Assembly: GCF_002845745.1 (NCBI RefSeq)
Contig: NZ_PIUM01000010.1
Location: 1 to 64,000, forward strand
Source: Telmatospirillum siberiense
Lineage (GTDB): Bacteria > Pseudomonadota > Alphaproteobacteria > Rhodospirillales > Magnetospirillaceae
Direction: 5' to 3'
Length of the DNA: 64,000 nucleotides
The translations under genes and the position numbers were made by a program. Shown here piece by piece: positions 57,301-64,000 of the stretch; the stretch's first letter is position 1, and each line of letters opens with the position of its first letter. The notes beneath the pieces are model-generated. The model was not told where the DNA came from. It ran no database searches and saw only the letters and a program-made list of their open reading frames with translations.

Positions 57301-58860
57301 ATGCAACAGTCAGAAGAGCTTTCAGGCGGCATCGACGCGGGGTCACAGCCACTCGATGAGTTGATGCAGAAAATCGCCGACCATAAGGGATGCGGTTCCA
57401 GCGGCGGTGGAGGGAAGTCGAGTTGCGGCTCCAGCGCCGGTCAGGGCGATCTGGCCCCGGAAATCTGGGAAAAGGTCAAGAACCATCCCTGCTACAGCGA
57501 AGAGGCCCATCACCATTACGCCCGCATGCATGTGGCGGTGGCGCCGGCCTGCAATATCCAGTGCAACTACTGTAACCGGAAATACGATTGCGCCAATGAA
57601 TCGCGCCCCGGCGTGGTCAGCGAAAAGCTGACCCCCGAACAGGCGGCGAAGAAGGTTCTGGCGGTGGCCTCCACCATTCCGCAGATGACCGTGCTGGGCA
57701 TCGCCGGTCCGGGCGATCCCCTGGCCAATCCGGAAAAGACCTTTAAAACCTTCCAACTGATCTCGGAAACCGCGCCGGACATCAAATTGTGTCTGTCGAC
57801 CAATGGATTGGCCTTGCCCGATCACGTCGACACCATCAAGGCCTTCAACGTCGATCACGTCACCATCACCATCAACATGGTTGATCCCGACATCGGCGCC
57901 GAGATCTATCCCTGGGTGTTCTTCAACCACAAGCGCTACACCGGCCGCGACGCGGCGAAGATCCTGACCGAGCGCCAGTTGCAGGGCCTGGAGATGCTGA
58001 CCGAGCGCGGCATCCTCTGCAAGGTCAACTCGGTGATGATTCCCGGCGTCAACGACGCCCATCTGGTCGAGGTGAACAAGGCGGTCAAATCCCGTGGCGC
58101 CTTCCTGCACAACATCATGCCGCTGATTTCGGCGCCCGAACATGGCACGGTCTTCGGCCTGAACGGACAGCGCGGCCCGACGGCGCAGGAATTGAAGGCG
58201 CTGCAGGATTCCTGCGAGGGCGAGATGAATATGATGCGCCATTGCCGGCAGTGCCGCGCCGATGCCGTCGGTCTGTTGGGCGAGGACCGCTCGGCGGAAT
58301 TCACCACCGAAAAGATCATGACGATGGACGTGAAATACGACTCCGAAACCCGCAAGGCCTATCAGCAGAAGGTCGAGCAGGAGCGCCAGGCGACGGTGGC
58401 GGCGAAGAACCTCGAACTGGCCACCCTTGCCGGCGAACGGAGCGACATCAAGATTCTGATCGCCGTGGCGACCAAGGGCGGCGGGCGCATCAACGAGCAT
58501 TTCGGCCATGCCAAGGAATTCCAGGTCTACGAGGTCGGCACCGACGGCGCCAAGTTCGTCGGCCATCGCCGGGTCGATCTTTACTGCCAGGGCGGCTATG
58601 GCGAAGAGGACAGCATCGAGACGATCATCCGCGCGCTGAACGACTGCACGGCGGTGTTCGTCGCCAAGATCGGCCATTGTCCGAAAGACAGCCTGGCGGA
58701 AGCCGGAATCGAGCCGGTCGATCGGTATGCCCTCGAATATATCGAGCAGTCGGCCATCAGCTACTACAAGGAGTATCTGGACCGCGTTCGCGACGGCGAG
58801 GTCACCCATGTCGCACGCGGCGACGCCGACATCCGCCAGGGGGCGTTCATTTCAGCCTGA
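57301..58860 (+). CDS. nifB: radical SAM FeMo-cofactor biosynthesis protein NifB
   Basis: NifB fuses two [4Fe-4S] clusters and inserts carbide and sulfur to make NifB-co, the first specific cofactor intermediate. The 519-residue product has the radical SAM motif [14 protein letters not shown] (C-x3-C-x2-C), further conserved cysteines ([11 protein letters not shown]) and a C-terminal NifX-like domain from about residue 380 ([18 protein letters not shown]). The N-terminal Gly/Ser/Cys-rich stretch is normal. Start ATG 57301 follows GCGAGGACCCGAC. It opens an operon of at least eleven genes up to the window edge. Confidence 0.97.
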   Translation: MQQSEELSGGIDAGSQPLDELMQKIADHKGCGSSGGGGKSSCGSSAGQGDLAPEIWEKVKNHPCYSEEAHHHYARMHVAVAPACNIQCNYCNRKYDCANESRPGVVSEKLTPEQAAKKVLAVASTIPQMTVLGIAGPGDPLANPEKTFKTFQLISETAPDIKLCLSTNGLALPDHVDTIKAFNVDHVTITINMVDPDIGAEIYPWVFFNHKRYTGRDAAKILTERQLQGLEMLTERGILCKVNSVMIPGVNDAHLVEVNKAVKSRGAFLHNIMPLISAPEHGTVFGLNGQRGPTAQELKALQDSCEGEMNMMRHCRQCRADAVGLLGEDRSAEFTTEKIMTMDVKYDSETRKAYQQKVEQERQATVAAKNLELATLAGERSDIKILIAVATKGGGRINEHFGHAKEFQVYEVGTDGAKFVGHRRVDLYCQGGYGEEDSIETIIRALNDCTAVFVAKIGHCPKDSLAEAGIEPVDRYALEYIEQSAISYYKEYLDRVRDGEVTHVARGDADIRQGAFISA

Positions 58861-58915
58861 ACACTGTTATCCGGGGCGGATCGTCCGTCCCGGATCTTGC
58901 CGCCGGGAGAAAGGA

Positions 58916-59140
58916 ATGCCTTACAAGATCGTCGCCTCGCAATGCACCTCCTGTTCCGCCTGCGAGGCGGAATGTCCGAATACGGCCATTGCGGAAAAGG
59001 CCGGAATTTTCGTCATCGATCCCGCCAAATGCACCGAATGCATCGGTCATTACGACAGTCCGCAATGCGCGGCGGTTTGCCCGGTCGACAACACCTGCGT
59101 CGTCGATCCGGCCCTTCCCCGCCACTCGGCCCTGACTTGA
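58916..59140 (+). CDS. fdxN: 2[4Fe-4S] ferredoxin (FdxN type)
   Basis: The 74-residue product has two cysteine motifs, [12 protein letters not shown] near residues 10-21 and [18 protein letters not shown] near residues 39-56. The longer loop in the second motif is typical of FdxN-type ferredoxins encoded directly after nifB, which deliver electrons to NifB or nitrogenase. Start ATG 58916 follows GGGAGAAAGGA. Confidence 0.93.
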   Translation: MPYKIVASQCTSCSACEAECPNTAIAEKAGIFVIDPAKCTECIGHYDSPQCAAVCPVDNTCVVDPALPRHSALT

Positions 59141-59150
59141 GGAGACGCCC

Positions 59151-59495
59151 ATGAACGCCACCATCACCCCCGCCGCCGAACGCTTCATCCGCCGCATGCT
59201 GCGCATGAGCGGCAATCCCGAGAACGGTTTTCGTCTGGTGGTCAGCCCGGGCGGCTGCTCCGGTTTGTCCTCGGAATTCGAAGTCGAGGCGTCGCCGCGT
59301 TCCGGAGACGCCGTCTGGACGGTCAACGACATCACGCTGTTCCTGCCGGCGGAAAGCCGTATCCTGTTGGACGGCACGACGATCGACTTCGCCGACACTC
59401 CGACCCAGACCGGTTTTGTCATTACCGATCCGAAGAACAGCTGCGGCTGTTCCAGCCGCGACGCGGCCAAGGCCGAGCCGGCGATCCAGAATTAG
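59151..59495 (+). CDS. HesB/IscA-family Fe-S protein (second nif copy)
   Basis: A 114-residue A-type carrier: LVVSPGGCSGLSSEFEVEA and NSCGCSSRDA carry the three cysteines, with a GTTIDFADTPTQTGFVI strand between. It is the second such gene of the nif island, but in the nifB operon; it may deliver clusters to NifB or to the ferredoxins beside it. GAGGAGACGCCC precedes the start. Confidence 0.9.
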   Translation: MNATITPAAERFIRRMLRMSGNPENGFRLVVSPGGCSGLSSEFEVEASPRSGDAVWTVNDITLFLPAESRILLDGTTIDFADTPTQTGFVITDPKNSCGCSSRDAAKAEPAIQN

Positions 59496-59506
59496 GAGAG
59501 ACCGGG

Positions 59507-60037
59507 ATGGCGGCGATGGCGGACGATCAGGTGACGGATGACGGTTTGGCGGCGGCGGCGGCCCTGCTGGGGGCCGATCTGCCGGAGGTCGCCGAGCGGC
59601 AGCTCCGGCTGGCCGGCCTGGCCTATCAGCGGGACGCGGAAGCCCTGGATCATCTGGCGCGGGCCGAGGCGCTCGCCCCCGATCACCTCGCCGTCCTCAT
59701 CGGCTTCTACCGCTTTTATTTCTACAAGGGCCGGCTGGCCGAGGCGCTGACCGTCGCCGAGCGGTGCCTGGCCAGGGTGGCCGGGGAGTTGCGAATCGCC
59801 GCCGACTGGCGTGCCGTCGTCCCCGGTCAGGCGGATTTCGGCGATTACGACGCCATGCTGCCCCGCTTCTACCTCTTCACGCTGAAGGCCTATGCCTATC
59901 TCCAACTGCGGCTGGGCGCCTTTACCGAGGGGGCCCTGGCCGTTACCAAGCTGCTCGCCCTCGATCCCACCGACAAGGTGGGCGCCAAGGTCTTGCTGGA
60001 AGTCCTGGCCCACCGGGAGGACGCCGATGACGACTGA
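59507..60037 (+). CDS. TPR-like protein of the nifB operon
   Basis: The 176-residue all-helical product looks like two or three TPR units (ALDHLARAEALAPDHLAVLI, YKGRLAEALTVAERCLARVA, RLGAFTEGALAVTKLLALDP). Similar small TPR proteins lie beside the LRV gene in some nif clusters. Function is unknown; it may serve as an assembly partner. GGAGAGACCGGG precedes ATG 59507. It overlaps the next gene by 11 bases. Confidence 0.75.
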   Translation: MAAMADDQVTDDGLAAAAALLGADLPEVAERQLRLAGLAYQRDAEALDHLARAEALAPDHLAVLIGFYRFYFYKGRLAEALTVAERCLARVAGELRIAADWRAVVPGQADFGDYDAMLPRFYLFTLKAYAYLQLRLGAFTEGALAVTKLLALDPTDKVGAKVLLEVLAHREDADDD

Positions 60038-60818
60038 CATCGAGGAAACCCTGGATTGGCGGGGCGAGGCGGTGGATTGCGCCGCCTGTCCGCACCATGA
60101 TTTGCTGGACGCCGGAGGATGTCGCCTGGGGCACGCCTGCGTGCGGGACCGCTACGCCCGGCGCATCGACCGCTTTTTCGATTGGAATCCCTCCCTCGCC
60201 AACGGCTATCTCGATCACCCCTTCTTCGAGGTGCGGGCGATCGCCGCCAAGTCGGCGGATATTTTCCGTCTGCCCCGCCTGCTCGACGATCCCGACGAGA
60301 CGGTGCGCTGGTATGCCGTCAAGCGGCTGCCGCGCCGCTATCTGCTGCGCATGAGCACGGATCCGCATCGCGAGGTGCGCATCCGGGTGGCGTCGCTGCT
60401 GGAAGGGGGCGAACTGGTCCCGATGATGGAGGATCCCGACTATTATGTGCGGCTGACCGTGGCCAAGCGGGTGATGCCGGAAATGCTGCCGCTGATGATC
60501 AACGATCCCGAGGTCGAGGTCCGCCGTATCGTCGTCCGGCGCATCGATCCGGTCTGGCTTCCGCGGCTGGCCACCGACCGCGACGCCGACATTCGTCTGG
60601 AGGCCGCCCGGCGGCTTGCGCCCGAGCAATTGATCGCCTTGAGCGGCGACGACGATTGGCGGGTGCGCCACGAGGTGGCGGAACGCGTCGACGCGCGGTT
60701 GCTGCCGATGTTGAAAAACGATCCCGATCCGCTGGTCCGCGAACTGGTCGAGGCGCGGCTGGCCGGGGTGACGCCGGCGCCGTCCTTCGACCACGGCACG
60801 AATGGGGAGATTGCCTGA
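60027..60818 (+). CDS. [4Fe-4S] leucine-rich repeat variant (LRV) protein
   Basis: The 263-residue product starts with a Cys cluster (CAACPHH, GGCRLGHACVRDRYARR) and continues with helical repeats of about 24 residues, such as DDPDETVRWYAVKRLPRRYL, DPHREVRIRVASLLEGGELV and DPEVEVRRIVVRRIDPVWLP. This is the arrangement of the LRV protein of Azotobacter vinelandii, in which an N-terminal [4Fe-4S] cluster precedes a superhelix. It is linked with nif genes but of unknown function. ATG 60027 overlaps the TPR gene. Confidence 0.9.
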   Translation: MTTDIEETLDWRGEAVDCAACPHHDLLDAGGCRLGHACVRDRYARRIDRFFDWNPSLANGYLDHPFFEVRAIAAKSADIFRLPRLLDDPDETVRWYAVKRLPRRYLLRMSTDPHREVRIRVASLLEGGELVPMMEDPDYYVRLTVAKRVMPEMLPLMINDPEVEVRRIVVRRIDPVWLPRLATDRDADIRLEAARRLAPEQLIALSGDDDWRVRHEVAERVDARLLPMLKNDPDPLVRELVEARLAGVTPAPSFDHGTNGEIA

Positions 60819-61120
60819 TGACCAATATCAGCCGTGACAGCGACGTGGTCGAAATCAACGATCCGCCCTTCTTCGATTATGGCGAAAAGGTCCGGGCCCG
60901 CCGCACGGTGCGCAACGACGGCACCTTCCGGGGCAAGGACATCGGCGAGATTCTGGTGAACAAGGGCGACGAGGGTTACGTCGTCAGCATCGGCACCTTT
61001 CTTCAGCAGTTCTACATCTACGGCGTCGAATTCCTCGGCAGCGGCAATCGTGTCGGCATGAAGCGCAAGGAACTCGAATCCGGAGAGCTCAGCGACAACA
61101 AGGGAGAGCGACATGATTGA
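60818..61120 (+). CDS. nifZ: NifZ family protein, first copy
   Basis: NifZ helps mature the second P-cluster of the MoFe protein. The 100-residue product has the SH3-like NifZ core: FFDYGEKVRARRTVRNDGTF, GDEGYVVSIGTFLQQFYIYG and FLGSGNRVGMKRKEL. ATG 60818 shares its first base with the last base of the LRV stop codon (TGATG), so translation is coupled. A second nifZ overlaps its end. Confidence 0.92.
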   Translation: MTNISRDSDVVEINDPPFFDYGEKVRARRTVRNDGTFRGKDIGEILVNKGDEGYVVSIGTFLQQFYIYGVEFLGSGNRVGMKRKELESGELSDNKGERHD

Positions 61121-61355
61121 TCTCGCCGAACCGAAATTCCAATGGGGCCAGCCGGTTCAGGCCGTGGCCGACCTGTGCAACGACGGCTCCTATCCCGATG
61201 TCGCCGCCGAGGAGATCCTGGTGCGCCAGGGCGATACCGGCGAGATCGTCCAGGTGGGCACGCATGTGGAGACCAATACTTTCATCTACATGGTGGAGTT
61301 CCACAAGGACCGGGTCGTCGGATGCCTGGAAGACGAGATCGCCGCGGTGCTTTAG
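61113..61355 (+). CDS. nifZ: NifZ family protein, second copy
   Basis: This 80-residue NifZ-like protein overlaps the first copy by eight bases. It has KFQWGQPVQAVADLCNDGSY and GDTGEIVQVGTHVETNTFIY, only distantly similar to the first copy, so the pair is an old duplication rather than a recent one. The two may have different partners, or form a heteromer. Confidence 0.9.
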   Translation: MIDLAEPKFQWGQPVQAVADLCNDGSYPDVAAEEILVRQGDTGEIVQVGTHVETNTFIYMVEFHKDRVVGCLEDEIAAVL

Positions 61356-61401
61356 CAGGCTGTCGTCAGTGAGCGGGTATCGTGCTGATGGCCCCAAAAA
61401 C

Positions 61402-61499
61402 CGTCATGGCCGTGCTCGACAAGGCCATCCACGTGGTGGGAGCGAACGACGGAGACTTGTTCGGGGCCGTGGATGCCCGGCTCAAGGCCGGGCATGACG
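61402..61499. repeat. alphaproteobacterial-type palindrome, family D copy 2
   Basis: It starts CGTCATGGCCGTGCTCGACA and ends GCCCGGCTCAAGGCCGGGCATGACG (last bases ATGACG), the same outer plan as the copy at 33854-33913. The left half carries a ~30-base insertion relative to that copy. It occupies most of the gap after the second nifZ gene. Confidence 0.75.
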
Positions 61500-61601
61500 C
61501 CTTTTGGTCGAAAGCTGCCGCGAGAGCGGTAACTAACGATAGGTTTTAGGCGGGCGCGGGGGCTTTTGCCCGCCGCGCCAGGAATTTAAGGAGCGGATGC
61601 C

Positions 61602-61874
61602 ATGGCTTTGCAGGAACAGGATGTCAGGGATCTGGAGGCATTGTTCGGGGCGGCCTCCACGGCGATGGAATTGGCCTCCGAGGTTCGCCGGCGGTTTCCC
61701 GGTCTGTCATTGACCCGCTGCGATCCGTCGGACATCGGGGTCGAGGAGGCCTTCCGCTCCTTCCCGAAATTCGATCTGCATCTGGTCGACGGACGGGACC
61801 ATTGCTGGCAGTTGACGGGGGATCCGGCCTGCGCCACCGGCATCGTCCTGGTGGCCAACAAGGTGCCGAAATGA
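61602..61874 (+). CDS. small nif-linked protein of unknown function
   Basis: A 90-residue protein (ALFGAASTAMELASEVRRRF, FPKFDLHLVDGRDHCWQLTG) with helical first half and beta second half. I believe it fits the DUF6129 group found in nif clusters, but this is from memory and uncertain. Preceded by AAGGAGCGGATGCC; its stop overlaps the start of the DegT-like gene (ATGA), so the two are coupled. Confidence 0.65.
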   Translation: MALQEQDVRDLEALFGAASTAMELASEVRRRFPGLSLTRCDPSDIGVEEAFRSFPKFDLHLVDGRDHCWQLTGDPACATGIVLVANKVPK

Positions 61875-63022
61875 GCGAGCCTCTCACCTCCCTGTCCGAC
61901 CCGGACATCACCCAGGCGGAACTTGATACCGTCCGCGAAGCGCTGGTTTCGCCGACAGTGTCCGGCGGTCCGGCGGTGGAGGCCTTCGAAGCCGCTTTCG
62001 CCCGTTTCCTCGGGCGAAAATATGCCGTGGCGGTGGCCAGCGGCGGCATCGGCATGACCCTGGTCCTGAAGGCGTGCGGCATCGGGGCCGGCGACGACGT
62101 GGTGGCGCCGGCCTATTCCTGGCGCGAGGCGGCGCATGCCATCGCCCATGTCGGGGCTTCGCCCGTGTTCGCCGATATCGACTACTGGGCCGGAACCCTG
62201 TCGCCCGAGAAGGCCGAAGCGCGGATGACGCCGCGAACCAGGGCCATCATCGCCGGCAACACCAACGGTCATCCGGCCGCCTGGGGGCCGTTGCGCGATT
62301 TGGCCGACAGACGGGGGGTCCGGCTGATCGAAGATTCGAGCGAAGCCATCGGCTCGACCTACCGGGGGGCGCCCGTCGGCAGTTTCGGCGACTGCTCGGT
62401 GTTCGATTTTTCACAGCCGGGACCGCTGGTCTGCGGCGTCGGCGGCATGGTGGTGACCGACGACGGCGATCTCGCCGCCGGACTGAAGCGCCTGCGCGGC
62501 CGGCGCCCCGATGAACGGTTTTCGGTGGTGTTGGGCGCCACCCCGCATTTTCATGCCGGCATGAGCGATCTGGCCGCTGCCCTGGGGCTCGTCCAGCTTG
62601 CCCGGCTCGATCGTATTCTGGAGCGCCGCAAGCAGGTGGAACGCTGGTATTATCAGCACATCCAGTCCTTCGAAGGGATCAAGGATCCCTATATCGCGCC
62701 CGAGGTCGACGAGGTTCACTGGTTCCTCTACATCGTCCATCTGGGAACCCGCTTCTCGCCTTCGAGCCGCGACGCCATCATCGACGATCTGCAGACCGCC
62801 GGCATCGAGGCCGCCGCCTATTGCCATCCCCTGCATCTGCAGCGCCACTACCTGGATCGCGGCTATCGGCGCGGCAATCTCTTCGTCACCGAAAAGGTCG
62901 CCGATCGCGCCGTCGCCCTGCCGTTCCACACCCATCTCGGCGAGGAGCGGATCTCCTTCATCGTCGAGACCATGAAGGACGCCTCGATCAATGTCGGGGC
63001 TGGAAGCGCGATCTATTTGTAA
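61871..63022 (+). CDS. DegT/DnrJ/EryC1/StrS-like protein lacking the PLP lysine
   Basis: The 383-residue product has the DegT aminotransferase fold: AVASGGIGMTLVLKACGIG, VVAPAYSW, and EDSSEAIGSTYRG, whose Asp155 would contact the PLP ring nitrogen. The position of the Schiff-base lysine (usually F-S-F-x4-K-N-L) reads FDFSQPGPLVCGVGG, with Gly near residue 184 and no Lys nearby. A normal transaminase reaction is therefore unlikely; it could be a dehydratase-like variant or a binding protein. It lies in a nif accessory set, between the small gene and a ferredoxin gene. Confidence 0.85.
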   Translation: MSEPLTSLSDPDITQAELDTVREALVSPTVSGGPAVEAFEAAFARFLGRKYAVAVASGGIGMTLVLKACGIGAGDDVVAPAYSWREAAHAIAHVGASPVFADIDYWAGTLSPEKAEARMTPRTRAIIAGNTNGHPAAWGPLRDLADRRGVRLIEDSSEAIGSTYRGAPVGSFGDCSVFDFSQPGPLVCGVGGMVVTDDGDLAAGLKRLRGRRPDERFSVVLGATPHFHAGMSDLAAALGLVQLARLDRILERRKQVERWYYQHIQSFEGIKDPYIAPEVDEVHWFLYIVHLGTRFSPSSRDAIIDDLQTAGIEAAAYCHPLHLQRHYLDRGYRRGNLFVTEKVADRAVALPFHTHLGEERISFIVETMKDASINVGAGSAIYL

Positions 63023-63064
63023 CGGATGAACAGTGTTCAGGATTAACGGAAAAGGAGACTGAAA

Positions 63065-63370
63065 ATGCCATTGGTCACGGTCAATCCCTCGGGCAAAAGC
63101 GTCAGCGTGGCGGAAGGCGCAACGATCCTGGAGGCCATCCTGGCCGCCGGAGAGAAAAGTCTGGGCAAGTGCGACGGCAAGGGCCAGTGCGGGGGATGCC
63201 ACGTCTTCATCCACGACGGGCGCAAGTCGTTGTCGAGGATTCAGCGCGAAGAGAACGAGCGGTTGGACAGCATCGTCGGCGTCGGTTCGAAGTCCCGATT
63301 GGCCTGTCAGGCGAAATTGGGCGCGGAGAACGCCACGGTGGAACTGCTGGGCTTTTCCTCGGGGATCTGA
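63065..63370 (+). CDS. [2Fe-2S] ferredoxin
   Basis: The 101-residue product is a plant-type/adrenodoxin-type [2Fe-2S] ferredoxin: ligands in KCDGKGQCGGCHVF (C-x5-C-x2-C) and a fourth Cys in SRLACQAKLG. The N-terminal PSGKSVSVAEGATILEAILA is typical. A [2Fe-2S] ferredoxin occurs in the nif regions of other diazotrophs (FdI type); it may serve Fe-S assembly. Preceded by AAAGGAGACTGAAA. Confidence 0.92.
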   Translation: MPLVTVNPSGKSVSVAEGATILEAILAAGEKSLGKCDGKGQCGGCHVFIHDGRKSLSRIQREENERLDSIVGVGSKSRLACQAKLGAENATVELLGFSSGI

Positions 63371-63509
63371 CCCGCAATCCCTTGGGGGCTATCAGGCGCT
63401 GTCGGGTGGGCGAGGCGTTTTCCGCCTGCCCCGGACCGCGCTGGCCGCCCCGCAGTCGGGTGACCGGACGTGAGCCTTTCCGTCCGGAATCGCAGAGGAG
63501 TTCTCTCGC

Positions 63510-64000
63510 ATGCTTGAGCAAATCCTTTCCTCCCTCGGCGAAGGCCGGATCATTCCCTATCTCGGACCCGGTGTGCTCGGTTTGGCCGACACGCCTTCCG
63601 ATCTGCCCGCCTCGCCGCTGGCCCTGGTCGGCCATCTGACGGCCAGGGCCAGCGTTCCTCACAAGATCCGCAACAATCTGACCGCCGCCGCTCAGTTCAT
63701 CGAGAATTTCAAGCACAGGAAGACGGTGACGGCGGCGATGACGGAAGCCTTCCGGTCAGATGCGCCGCCGACGGCGTTGCATCGCTATCTGGCATCGCTT
63801 CCCGGATTGCCTCTGCTGGTCCATGCCTGGTACGACGATCTGCCGCAAAAGGCGTTGGCCGGCCGCCGGGACTGGGGATCGGTCCAGGGCGTCAGCCAGG
63901 CGGAGCATTTCGGCCAGTGGGTGCACTATTTCGACGCGGACGGCGCCAAGACGGCGGGCTCCACCGCCGAAACCCTGCCGGACGATTGGCAAACCCTGCT
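63510..64000 (+). CDS. SIR2-like domain protein, N-terminal part (cut by window edge)
   Basis: The open frame from ATG 63510 reaches the window end (163 codons seen). RIIPYLGPGVLGL near residues 13-25 resembles the NAD-binding GAGxS loop of SIR2-like proteins (typically IIPFLGAGVS), and HRYLASLPGLPLLVHAWYDD resembles the later conserved Asp-containing segment. The usual GAG reads GPG. SIR2-family proteins are found at the ends of some nif operons but have no established role there. The upstream gap 63371-63509 shows nothing. CAGAGGAGTTCTCTCGC precedes the start. Confidence 0.65.
   Translation, partial: MLEQILSSLGEGRIIPYLGPGVLGLADTPSDLPASPLALVGHLTARASVPHKIRNNLTAAAQFIENFKHRKTVTAAMTEAFRSDAPPTALHRYLASLPGLPLLVHAWYDDLPQKALAGRRDWGSVQGVSQAEHFGQWVHYFDADGAKTAGSTAETLPDDWQTL

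Overview
The window is high-GC chromosomal DNA from a free-living alphaproteobacterium, most like the Rhodospirillales. The evidence is system I cytochrome c maturation, heme A synthase, an oxygen-sensitive type of NifA, a complete molybdenum nitrogenase locus with fixABCX, and short palindromic repeats of an alphaproteobacterial style. I do not name a species.

Layout. 1-112: 5' end of acnB. 405-7594: a complete ccmABCDEFGHI operon. 7719-9673: a small NrfJ-like exported protein and a MocR-type regulator. 10215-16889: a PAS/EAL protein, a LivK-type binding protein and a very large NfnAB/SudAB-like flavoprotein fusion. 17009-22054: ctaA, an alpha/beta hydrolase, guaB, a DeoR-type repressor and a LOG-like protein. 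22360-28591: a TonB-dependent siderophore receptor with a near-perfect Fur box, divergent from a permease-ATPase-binding protein-permease ABC system.

28811-63370 and on to the window edge is the nitrogen fixation island. A degenerate receiver-domain gene diverges from nifH; both have -24/-12 (sigma-54) promoter matches. nifHDK-E-N-X, a DUF269 gene and ferredoxin III run rightwards. A spoVR-yeaH-prkA operon, which also has a -24/-12 promoter match, a DASS transporter and a two-gene chromate transporter follow. iscA-nifU-nifS-nifV-cysE-fixA-fixB-fixC-fixX runs leftwards from another -24/-12 promoter. nifA runs rightwards, then nifB-fdxN-iscA-TPR-LRV-nifZ-nifZ-small ORF-DegT-like-[2Fe-2S] ferredoxin-SIR2-like (cut by the window edge).

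How it fits together: NifHDK is the enzyme. NifB, E, N, X, U, S, CysE and the IscA proteins build its metal clusters. FixABCX and the ferredoxins supply low-potential electrons. NifA, which carries the Cys motif linked to oxygen sensitivity, probably drives all the -24/-12 promoters except perhaps prkA.

Most unusual points: NifA has two tandem C-terminal helix-turn-helix units. The nifV gene product keeps the fold but has lost the catalytic and metal-binding residues of homocitrate synthase. NifE carries a fused C-terminal BFD-type [2Fe-2S] domain. The DegT-like protein lacks the PLP lysine. The nif operons are punctuated by palindromic repeats of several families (between D/K, K/E, N/X, A/B and Z/next gene). 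All functional statements come from reading motifs and remembered family features; no searches were run.
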